Source: Gammaproteobacteria bacterium
GTDB taxonomy: Bacteria; Pseudomonadota; Gammaproteobacteria; Steroidobacterales; Rariloculaceae
DNA: 10,964 nucleotides
Assembly (NCBI GenBank): GCA_016927175.1
Contig: JAFGNC010000432.1
Location: 1-10,964 of the forward strand
Direction of reading: 5' to 3'
Made by a program: the position numbers and the translations under genes
The notes under the pieces: model-generated
Databases searched by the model: none
Told to the model about the DNA's origin: nothing
Seen by the model: only the letters and a program-made list of their open reading frames with translations
Shown here: positions 1 to 5,495 of the stretch, in pieces
How positions within the stretch are numbered: position 1 is the first letter of the stretch
Layout: each line of letters opens with the position of its first letter

Positions 1-591
1 ATCACGGGCGGCTACGTCGCGCTCGTCGCCGAGTTCGAGGATCACGTTCTGGTCTTCGAAGCCGGGCAGTCCGAGGCGCGGGGCCAGCAGATCCTCGACA
101 CGGTCAACGAGCTGATCCCCGACAAGCCGGTGCGCTACATCGTCAACTCGCATCCGCACTCCGATCACACCGCCGGGCTCGTGCCGTTCATCCGCGCCGG
201 AGCGACGCTCGTGACGCACGAGAACAACGTCGACTTCCTGACGATGGCGCTCAGCACGCCGCGCACGCTGCTCGGCGAGGAGACGCTGAACCCGCAGATC
301 GAGGGGGTCGAAGGCGTCGGTGTATACGAGGACGCGACGATGCGGGTCGAGCTGCACTCGGTGCCGAACGGGCACACCGACGGCATGCTCGTCGCATTCC
401 TGCCGGAGCAGGAGGTTCTGTTCCAGGCGGACTTCACGCTGCCGCAGGAGGGCGCCGACGCGAACCCGTTCGTCGTGACGCTCGCGGAGTACGTGGACGA
501 GACGGGGCTCGATTTCGAGCACTACCTGGCCGTGCACGCCGCCGCGGAGCCGCAGACGAAAGCCGACCTGCTGGCCGCCATCGGGAAATAG
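1..591 (+). CDS. MBL-fold metallo-hydrolase (5' end missing)
   Basis: The frame is open from base 1 to a TAG stop and gives 196 residues, so the start and N-terminus lie outside the window. The metallo-beta-lactamase metal site is complete in what remains: HPHSDH (fragment residues 51-56), a downstream His in NGHTDG (His125), Asp in QADFT (Asp144) and His in LAVHA (His179). This is the HxHxDH-H-D-H set of a dinuclear metal hydrolase. The opening GGYVALVAEFEDHVLVFEAG resembles the beta-strand that precedes the HxHxDH loop, so roughly a third of the protein is missing. The substrate cannot be named; the superfamily includes glyoxalase II, quorum-quenching lactonases and lactamases. Fold and hydrolase class are secure, specificity is not. 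It ends 8 bp before the repeat/terminator cluster. Confidence 0.9.
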   Translation: MTGGYVALVAEFEDHVLVFEAGQSEARGQQILDTVNELIPDKPVRYIVNSHPHSDHTAGLVPFIRAGATLVTHENNVDFLTMALSTPRTLLGEETLNPQIEGVEGVGVYEDATMRVELHSVPNGHTDGMLVAFLPEQEVLFQADFTLPQEGADANPFVVTLAEYVDETGLDFEHYLAVHAAAEPQTKADLLAAIGK

Positions 592-598
592 CAGATCG

Positions 599-676
599 AA
601 AAGGGGTCAGGGCCCTTTTCTCCCGAAAAAGGGGTCAGGGCCCTTTTCCGGCGGAAAAGGGCCCTGACCCCTTTTT
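599..676. repeat. Three-copy palindromic repeat cluster (GGGGTCAG...CCCTTTT family)
   Basis: A unit with core GGGGTCAGGGCCCTTTT, flanked by a run of A, occurs as two direct copies (599-620 and 626-648) and one inverted copy (654-676). Each unit is itself an imperfect palindrome, AAAAGGG against CCCTTTT. Copy 2 and the inverted copy pair exactly; copy 1 is an alternative partner for the inverted copy. The arrangement resembles dispersed extragenic REP-like palindromes. A link to REP-associated tyrosine transposases is inference, since no transposase is in the window. It lies between two convergent genes, a typical REP location. Confidence 0.85.
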
Positions 677-686
677 GCTCCTTTTT
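626..686. terminator. Bidirectional intrinsic terminator made by the repeat hairpin
   Basis: Bases 626-649 pair with 653-676 without a mismatch (24 bp, loop 650-652, GGC). On the plus strand the arm ends in T5, and a second T5 follows at 682-686 inside the tandem 10-mer CTTTTTGCTC (671-690). On the minus strand the arm starting A5 at 626 supplies the U-tract. It sits between the 3' ends of the MBL gene (+) and the cytochrome gene (-), so it should end both transcripts. Structure is seen directly; termination is inferred. Confidence 0.75.
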
Positions 687-722
687 GCTCGGCTGGAAAT
701 GGGGTTGCCGACGCCGGGGGCG

Positions 723-1244
723 CTATTGCGCGTTGACGACTCCCGGATTGAACTGCTGATGGCAGCCCTCGCACGGCGGATAAAGCACGTCGCCGGCTTC
801 GAGCAGCGCATCGTGATCGCGGGCGCGGATGGCTTCCAGCGCATCCTGACCGGCCTGGATCATGACGTCGTTGAAAGCCTTCCAGCTCGGCTGCTGCACC
901 CATTCGTTGTCCATCGGGCCGGTGCCGCCGAGCGCGTTGACGTTCGCGGCCGCGAGCAGCGTGACGGCGGCCTCCTCCAGCGCCTTCCACTGCTCCTCTT
1001 CCGTGGGCGGCTCGTAAGCACCCCAGATCGTGTTCGTCGCCGGCGTGATCGTCTGCTCCATCAGCTCCCTGATCGAGACCAGCGGCGTGAAGCCCTCCTC
1101 CGCGGCCTCGGCCTGCTGTGCCGACGACGGCGCGGCAAGCGCCGCGACGGCGACCGCAGCGAAGGCCGAGAGCAGGCGAACGGGCGCACCGGAGCGCGTT
1201 CCGGCTCTCGCCGAGTGGGCGTACAGCGTCTTCTTCTCGTTCAT
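723..1244 (-). CDS. Exported small c-type cytochrome (cytochrome c'-like)
   Basis: A 173-residue protein with an N-terminal export signal: basic residues to about 23, hydrophobic stretch LLSAFAAVAVAALAA, likely cleavage after SSA near residue 42. The mature part of about 131 residues is mostly helix-forming and carries one haem-attachment motif, CEGCH (158-162), close to the C-terminus and followed by QQFNP. Size, helical character and a C-terminal CxxCH match class II (cytochrome c'-type) proteins, so a periplasmic single-haem four-helix bundle is likely. Role as electron carrier or ligand-binding protein is not shown. The ATG has a strong AGGAGG at 1249-1254, four bases upstream. The gene follows the DUF885 gene on the same strand after a 120-bp gap, so it may be cotranscribed or have its own promoter; I saw no convincing one. 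Confidence 0.8.
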   Translation of the reverse strand: MNEKKTLYAHSARAGTRSGAPVRLLSAFAAVAVAALAAPSSAQQAEAAEEGFTPLVSIRELMEQTITPATNTIWGAYEPPTEEEQWKALEEAAVTLLAAANVNALGGTGPMDNEWVQQPSWKAFNDVMIQAGQDALEAIRARDHDALLEAGDVLYPPCEGCHQQFNPGVVNAQ

Positions 1245-1364
1245 ACATCCTCCTCGCGAGGCGTATTCTGCTGCCGACGGCCCGAGTATCGCGCGAACGG
1301 CGCCCCGATCCAGCTACGGAAAACCGTGACCCGCCGCGCCAGGCCGCCGGCAGAATCAGCCAAA

Positions 1365-3098
1365 TCAAAGGCCCATCGCCGCCTTGACGTATTTCGCCGG
1401 AGGCGAGCCGAAAGCCAGCATCCGGTCGTGGAGCTCGCGGAAGTCCTCGATCCCGCCGTGCTTCGAGGCGTAGGCCCTGCGGATGTCCATGACCTCGCTG
1501 AAACCGACGAAGTACGTCGACAGCTGCGTCGACGTCAGGGCCGCGCGGCGCCATTTGGCGGCGGCCTCGCCCTCCTCCTGAAAGCCCTCCTCCATCATCA
1601 GGCGCATCGCTTCCTGCTCGGTCATGCCGGCCGTGTGGATCTTCTGGTCCAGGATCGCGTTGATGATCGCGCGCAGCTTCATCTTCAGCTGCTGGATCCT
1701 GACCTCGGGGCCGCCGTAGCCGTGCTCGGTCATCAGCTCTTCCGCGTAATGCGCCCAGCCCTCGACGAAAGTGCCGCTCCAGAAAATGGCCCTAACCTTC
1801 GTCGGCGCCTCGAAGGCGTTCGAATGCGCGATCTGCAGGTAATGGCCGGGCATCGCCTCGTGCACGGTCAGGTTCTTCAGCATGAAATCGTTGTACTCCC
1901 GATAGAACGACTCCGTTCGTTCTTCGGTCCAGTCTTCGGGAGTCGGCGAGATCGCGTAGAACGTCTCGCCGTTCTCCTCGAGGGGACCCGGCGGGTCGCA
2001 GTACGCGACCGAGACGCCGCGCTGGAATTCCGGCATCACGATGATTTCGACCGGCTCGTCCGGCAGGCTCACGAGGCGGCGCTCGCGCACGAAGCGGGTC
2101 GTCTCTTCGAGGTCCGCGCGGGCCTGCTCGACGATCGTCGCGTCCGCGGGCCGTTCCTTCGCGAGCTCGTCGAGCACGGTGCGGATCACGAGCCTGCGGT
2201 CGAGGGTCTGCTCCGCCGAGGCGTCCGGCACGAAGCGCCGGTAGAGCGGCAGCGCGGTCCTGTAAAGCTCGTCCTGCGTGTCGGCGAGGCTCTGCTCCGC
2301 GCGCGAAAGGATTTCCTCCATCGACAGATCCGAGTCGAGCGTGTGCGCGAGCTTGGCGCGGAACCTGCGCTCGCCGAGGCGGAAGTCGCCGTCGGAGCGC
2401 GGCAGCAGATCGCGTTCCAGCCACTCGCCGTAAGCCTCGAGCGCCTCGACGGCCGCGCGCTGTGCCGGCTCTACGAGCGGCCGCATGTCGGGCGCCTGCT
2501 CGAGAAAGCCTTCCAGCTCGTCGCGGACCAGCGCGATCGTTCCGCCGTTCTGCAGGATCGCGGTCTCGGTGTGGATCCGCGGCGGGTTGCCGAGGTTCGC
2601 CTTCGCGGCGTCGAGCGCCGCCGGCAGCGAGCGCAGGCGCGCCGCGACGTTTTCCAGGCGCTCCTCGAGCGGCGCGAAGTCCCGCGCGAGCAGCGCGTAG
2701 ACGGCGCCGCCGACGTTGTACCGGAGCGGGTCCCATTCGTGCTCGCGAAGCTCCTCGATCGCGAAGATCGAGGACTCGATTTGCGAGGCCAGAATGCGAT
2801 AGTCGATCGCGTTGGCGTCACCGAGCCGCTCGACGTCGATGCCCGCCAAGCGGTCGCGGAACCGCCGCTCGCGCTCGAGGTTCCTGCCGACGCCTTCGAG
2901 CGTGTAGTCGTCGAGCCGGTCGTCGTAACGGTGGTCGCCGAGCGCCGTCGCCAGCTCCGGATTCATGTCCAGCAGCTCTTCGACGTATTGCTCCGCCAGC
3001 GCCTCGAAGCGGGCGTCCTGCGCCGCGGCGCCGGCGGCCGCCAGCGCCGCGACGGTGCCCGCGGCCGCGGAGAGCCAGCCTGCCAGTCTGCCGAGCAT
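1365..3098 (-). CDS. DUF885 family secreted peptidase-like protein
   Basis: A 577-residue product starting MLGRLAGWLSAAAG, with a hydrophobic signal peptide ending near AAGAAAQ (about residue 27), so it is probably periplasmic. It has the hallmarks of the DUF885 family: a zinc-peptidase-like HEAMPGH (413-419) and, 33 residues after the first His, EGWAHYAEELM (446-456). The family is treated as putative metallopeptidases, with His413, His419 and a downstream Glu as probable metal ligands; this is family knowledge plus inference. Full length is typical for the family. The reading frame is open upstream to 3251, but that extension overlaps the VOC gene in another frame and would bury the signal peptide, so ATG 3098 is preferred; it also has GAGGG seven bases upstream. 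It begins 10 bp after the VOC stop codon, indicating one transcript. Substrate unknown. Confidence 0.9.
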   Translation of the reverse strand: MLGRLAGWLSAAAGTVAALAAAGAAAQDARFEALAEQYVEELLDMNPELATALGDHRYDDRLDDYTLEGVGRNLERERRFRDRLAGIDVERLGDANAIDYRILASQIESSIFAIEELREHEWDPLRYNVGGAVYALLARDFAPLEERLENVAARLRSLPAALDAAKANLGNPPRIHTETAILQNGGTIALVRDELEGFLEQAPDMRPLVEPAQRAAVEALEAYGEWLERDLLPRSDGDFRLGERRFRAKLAHTLDSDLSMEEILSRAEQSLADTQDELYRTALPLYRRFVPDASAEQTLDRRLVIRTVLDELAKERPADATIVEQARADLEETTRFVRERRLVSLPDEPVEIIVMPEFQRGVSVAYCDPPGPLEENGETFYAISPTPEDWTEERTESFYREYNDFMLKNLTVHEAMPGHYLQIAHSNAFEAPTKVRAIFWSGTFVEGWAHYAEELMTEHGYGGPEVRIQQLKMKLRAIINAILDQKIHTAGMTEQEAMRLMMEEGFQEEGEAAAKWRRAALTSTQLSTYFVGFSEVMDIRRAYASKHGGIEDFRELHDRMLAFGSPPAKYVKAAMGL

Positions 3099-3105
3099 CA
3101 CTGCG

Positions 3106-3110
3106 CCCTC
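3106..3110 (-). promoter_or_regulatory. Ribosome binding site of the DUF885 gene
   Basis: GAGGG on the minus strand, seven bases before ATG 3098. Its first two bases are part of the TGA stop of the upstream VOC gene, so ribosomes ending VOC translation finish on the next gene's Shine-Dalgarno. This supports the 3098 start and translational coupling. Confidence 0.6.
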
Positions 3111-3648
3111 ATCCGAAAGGCCGAATCGGGTCGCGCCCGTCCCAGCCGATCGAAGCGCGGTGGAAGCCGCTGAAGGCTTCCTCCATGAACGGGTTGACCG
3201 GGATGATCTCCACGAAGCCCGGCAGCGCGCCGCGGGAATCCATGTAGACAACGTCGCCGCCGGTCGGTACGCCGGCGCGGAACGCTACGTCCATGCCCAT
3301 CGCTTCGTAGCGCTCGACGTCCGCGTCGACATCCTCGCTCGCGACGCCCCAGTGATGGAATCCGTAGCCCCTCGTCGCGTACATCTCCTTGTACACGGAC
3401 GGATGCTCGTCGTTCGGCCGGATCAGCTCGATGTTCATGTGCCCGGCGAAGGACATCGCGATCATGACGTCCGCGCGCGACGGCTGGCCCCGGTAGACGG
3501 CGTGCTCGCCCGTGAAATGCTCGAGCACGAACCACGGGCCGACGTTCAGCTTCCCGATCCATTCGCCGATGGCGCGCTCCATGTCGTCGACGATGAATGC
3601 CGTCTGCATGATGCCGTCGCGGGGCTGGCCGAAGGCGAGATGGGGCAT
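3109..3648 (-). CDS. VOC family (glyoxalase/epimerase-like) protein
   Basis: A 179-residue cytoplasmic protein of the vicinal oxygen chelate superfamily. Two beta-alpha-beta-beta-beta modules are recognisable, beginning at IMQTAFIVDDMERAI and GFHHWGVASEDVDADV. Candidate metal ligands, one per expected strand, are Gln15, Glu74 (NIELI), His98/His99 (FHHWGV) and Glu147 (FVEII). This arrangement resembles methylmalonyl-CoA epimerase and related Glyoxalase_4 proteins, but size and sequence do not allow a reaction to be named. The start is set at ATG 3648, preceded by GAGG at six bases; an in-frame TTG at 3705 adds 19 unconserved residues, lacks a good binding site and lies upstream of the likely promoter. 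It is the first gene of the minus-strand group leading to DUF885. Confidence 0.85.
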   Translation of the reverse strand: MPHLAFGQPRDGIMQTAFIVDDMERAIGEWIGKLNVGPWFVLEHFTGEHAVYRGQPSRADVMIAMSFAGHMNIELIRPNDEHPSVYKEMYATRGYGFHHWGVASEDVDADVERYEAMGMDVAFRAGVPTGGDVVYMDSRGALPGFVEIIPVNPFMEEAFSGFHRASIGWDGRDPIRPFG

Positions 3649-3654
3649 GGCGAT

Positions 3655-3658
3655 CCTC
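3655..3658 (-). promoter_or_regulatory. Ribosome binding site deciding the VOC gene start
   Basis: GAGG on the minus strand, six bases before ATG 3648 (GTGAGGATCGCC-ATG). It favours this start over the upstream TTG at 3705. Confidence 0.6.
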
Positions 3659-3674
3659 ACTGGCTGGTCCGGAA

Positions 3675-3704
3675 ACGATAGACTGTGCGCCGCCGCGTTG
3701 TCCA
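3675..3704 (-). promoter_or_regulatory. Possible sigma70-type promoter of the VOC-DUF885 operon
   Basis: Read on the minus strand, TGGACA (3704-3699, five of six matches to TTGACA), an 18-base spacer and TATCGT (3680-3675, four of six matches to TATAAT). It would start transcription near 3668, about 20 bases before ATG 3648, and lies in the 113-bp gap to the divergent yffB-like gene. A moderate match only, in GC-rich DNA where promoter calls by eye are uncertain. Confidence 0.35.
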
Positions 3705-3761
3705 ACCGGGCGGCGGCGAGCGTGCTCCGGAGCGCCCCAGGATGACCATTCGAGGAATGCG

Positions 3762-4115
3762 ATGCCGACGACGATCTACGGAATCAGGAACTGCGACACG
3801 ATCAAGAAGGCCCGCGCCTGGCTCGACAACCACGGCGTGGAGTATCGGTTCCACGACTACAAGGCCGAGGGCGTCGATCGGAAGCGGCTGGAGCGCTGGT
3901 GCCGGAAGGTCGGCTGGGAGACGCTGCTGAACCGGGCGGGCACGACGTACCGCAAGCTCCCCGAGGCCGACAGGACCGGCATCGATCAGACGAAGGCCGT
4001 CGGCCTGATGCTCGCGCAGCCGTCCATGATCAAACGCCCCGTGCTCGAGATCGGTGAACGCGTGATCGTCGGCTTCAAGCCCGCGGTCTACGCAGGCGCG
4101 CTCGAAGGCGCCTGA
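3762..4115 (+). CDS. yffB: YffB-like ArsC/Spx-fold protein
   Basis: A 117-residue cytoplasmic protein that closely follows E. coli YffB by recall: YGIRNCDTIKKARAWL at the N-terminus, YRFHDYKAEG, a GWETLLNRAGTTYRKL block and SMIKRPVLEIG. It has the thioredoxin-like ArsC fold with one conserved Cys (Cys11) and the KRP motif (91-93). True ArsC enzymes share this fold, but YffB proteins are not established arsenate reductases; a glutathione-linked redox role has been suggested for the family, and the function here is not proven. No ars genes are nearby. Start ATG 3762 has GAGGA five bases upstream, and the length equals the family's usual length. It diverges from the VOC gene and appears monocistronic, ending before a GC hairpin. 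Confidence 0.92.
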   Translation: MPTTIYGIRNCDTIKKARAWLDNHGVEYRFHDYKAEGVDRKRLERWCRKVGWETLLNRAGTTYRKLPEADRTGIDQTKAVGLMLAQPSMIKRPVLEIGERVIVGFKPAVYAGALEGA

Positions 4116-4128
4116 TGCGGACAGCTGG

Positions 4129-4147
4129 GGGCGTCCCGCGGACGCCC
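4129..4147. terminator. GC-rich hairpin after yffB, possible terminator
   Basis: GGGCGTCC (4129-4136) pairs perfectly with GGACGCCC (4140-4147) around a CGC loop, 13 bases after the yffB stop and between convergent genes. No T-tract follows on either strand, so it is at best a weak or non-canonical terminator. Confidence 0.35.
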
Positions 4148-4203
4148 GGGTAGTGCGCGTCGAAGCGGGGCCCGCACGTTGCCATCCGGACGGCCGCGAC
4201 CGG

Positions 4204-4226
4204 CGCTCCGCGCTCCGCGCTCCGCG
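4204..4226. repeat. Short tandem repeat, 7 bp x 3.3
   Basis: CGCTCCG is repeated three times exactly with a partial fourth (CG), in the 146-bp non-coding gap between the convergent yffB and pseudopilin-like genes. Apart from this and the hairpin at 4129-4147, nothing else is recognisable in the gap. Confidence 0.6.
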
Positions 4227-4261
4227 TGCGGCGACGCCGGCACGCCGCCGCCCCGGGTCCC

Positions 4262-4666
4262 CTACTCGGGGTCCGGATAGCTCATCTCGAAGCACTGCCT
4301 CCCGGCTTCGTGCGTCCAGAAACCGGCGTCCTCGGCCGGCCGTGACGGACGCGCGAACTCCGCGCAAAGCCTGAACGCGTTACGCCCGGTCACCTCGTAG
4401 TCGTAGGGCTCGGCCGTGACCGGATCCGCCGGCAGGCGCCGCATGCGCTGATCCACCGCCAGCTGATCGAGGTCGCGCGGCAGCGAGTCGCTGGCGTACC
4501 AGTGGTTGTCGATCGCGACCATCAGGTTTTGCAGATCGGCGACGCGCCGCTCGTCGAGTCGCAGCGCCCGTTCCTCGCTCGGCGACCCCGCCAGGTAGAG
4601 CCCCACCGCGACGGCCGCGACCGCGACCGCGGAACCGACGCCGGCCCAGATCTGATTGGCGGTCAT
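4262..4666 (-). CDS. Pseudopilin-like membrane-anchored protein
   Basis: A 134-residue protein with one N-terminal membrane segment (about residues 6-27, IWAGVGSAVAVAAVAVGLYLAG), then a helical stretch (ERALRLDERRVADLQNLMVAID) and a small C-terminal domain. DPVTAEPYDYEVTGRNAFRLC is reminiscent of the loop and beta-strands of type II pseudopilins; Cys101 and Cys125 could form a disulfide. There is no prepilin-peptidase motif (G-F-T-x-x-E), so it is not a standard pilin. The C-terminal pattern LCAEF...FW.HE.GRQCF looks like proteins I recall next to DUF5671 genes. Start ATG 4666 overlaps the stop of the upstream DUF5671 gene (ATGA), indicating translational coupling; the frame stays open further upstream, to 4702, only inside that gene. 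Probably exposed to the periplasm. Function unknown. Confidence 0.75.
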   Translation of the reverse strand: MTANQIWAGVGSAVAVAAVAVGLYLAGSPSEERALRLDERRVADLQNLMVAIDNHWYASDSLPRDLDQLAVDQRMRRLPADPVTAEPYDYEVTGRNAFRLCAEFARPSRPAEDAGFWTHEAGRQCFEMSYPDPE

Positions 4667-5298
4667 CGCGCGAGCGCGCGCTCGTCCGCGCGGGCCGACC
4701 ACAGGTAATAGCCGAAAATCGCGCCCGCGATGGCGGCAACCACGAGCACCTTCAGCAGGAATCTGGCGGTCAGCTCACCGGACAACATGCTGTTCAGCAG
4801 GTAGATCAGGTCGGTCGCGACTACGCAGGCCGCGATCGCAAGCGTCAGATGCGTCAGCCACCTTCGCGGGCCGGATGCGCGGTGGGTCGGGTCCCGGGCG
4901 ACGCCTTTCGCGATCCACCACGCGATGAGCAGGAAAACAGGGAAGGCGACCAGCAGCGCGGAGACCGACCAGCGGATGCGGGCGAGCGGTTGCGCGTACT
5001 GATCGAGCACCGGGTCCGGAAAAGCGATGTTGATGAACTGCAGCAGCAGCTGCCCCAGGTTGTAAGCGCTGACGTAAAGCATGCCGAACATCACGAGGTA
5101 CAGAAACGTCTCCCGCGCGGAGACGGTGGACTTCGGCCGGGGAACGGGTATCGGGAAGTCGACGTCGGAGTATGCGCCGAGCGCCTTCGCCACATGCTCC
5201 CTGGACCACCCCGCCTCTTCCAGCGCCCGCTGGACCTCCTGGCGGGAGGAGCCTGCCCGCAGCGCTTCCTCGACGAAGCGCACCGTGGGATCGGTCAT
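4663..5298 (-). CDS. DUF5671 family integral membrane protein
   Basis: A 211-residue protein. Residues 1-45 form a cytoplasmic helical region (TVRFVEEALRAGSSRQEVQRAL, EEAGWSREHVAKAL) resembling a UBA/SHOCT-like helical hairpin. After a proline-rich linker come four membrane segments at about 64-92 (starting SARETFLYLVMFGMLYVSAY), 110-131, 147-170 and 178-199. This matches the DUF5671 domain as I recall it; its function is unknown. Start ATG 5298 has GGAG six bases upstream; the alternative ATG at 5316 has no binding site. It is first in a two-gene operon and overlaps the pseudopilin-like gene by 4 bp, which suggests the two proteins act together in the inner membrane. Confidence 0.85.
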   Translation of the reverse strand: MTDPTVRFVEEALRAGSSRQEVQRALEEAGWSREHVAKALGAYSDVDFPIPVPRPKSTVSARETFLYLVMFGMLYVSAYNLGQLLLQFINIAFPDPVLDQYAQPLARIRWSVSALLVAFPVFLLIAWWIAKGVARDPTHRASGPRRWLTHLTLAIAACVVATDLIYLLNSMLSGELTARFLLKVLVVAAIAGAIFGYYLWSARADERALAR

Positions 5299-5304
5299 CG
5301 ATTT

Positions 5305-5308
5305 CTCC
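5305..5308 (-). promoter_or_regulatory. Ribosome binding site deciding the DUF5671 start
   Basis: GGAG on the minus strand, six bases before ATG 5298 (GGAGAAATCG-ATG). It selects this start over the ATG at 5316, which has no comparable signal. Confidence 0.55.
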
Positions 5309-5333
5309 ACCGACATCCGGAAGGGTCGCGTTG

Positions 5334-5362
5334 CTTATACGTTACGGAGCGCCCGCTTTCAA
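5334..5362 (-). promoter_or_regulatory. Sigma70-type promoter of the DUF5671 operon
   Basis: Read on the minus strand: TTGAAA (5362-5357), a 17-base spacer and TATAAG (5339-5334). The two hexamers each match the consensus at five or four of six positions with ideal spacing, unusual in such GC-rich DNA. The predicted transcription start near 5327 leaves a leader of about 29 bases to ATG 5298. It lies in the 197-bp gap shared with the divergent M1 peptidase gene. Confidence 0.6.
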
Positions 5363-5495
5363 ACACGGCATCGGCGGCGCTGGCCATGGCGCGCCCGCAT
5401 GATAGAGTGGCGGTGAGCCCGAGGCCGCTCGCTTCACCGCGGTCCAGCTCCGGGAAGCTCTCCACCGCACGCCGTCCGAGATTCGCCTCGCCTTC

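Noticed and set aside
599..676. CRISPR array
   Set aside because: The copies are few, include an inverted copy, and are separated by only a few bases, with no spacers and no cas genes.
607..1554. Long open frame (-) across the repeat cluster and the cytochrome gene
   Set aside because: It is an Arg/Gly-rich shadow frame: it runs through the repeat hairpin, overlaps the signal-bearing cytochrome gene and the end of DUF885, and has no recognisable domain.
675..3173. 832-codon open frame (+) opposite the cytochrome and DUF885 genes
   Set aside because: Its composition (strings of R, V, E, A, L) is typical of the antisense of a high-GC gene, while the minus strand carries clear motifs (CEGCH, HEAMPGH, EGWAHY).
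3649..3705. Upstream TTG extension of the VOC gene
   Set aside because: The added residues are unlike the family, lack a binding site, and the likely promoter -10 box lies inside them.
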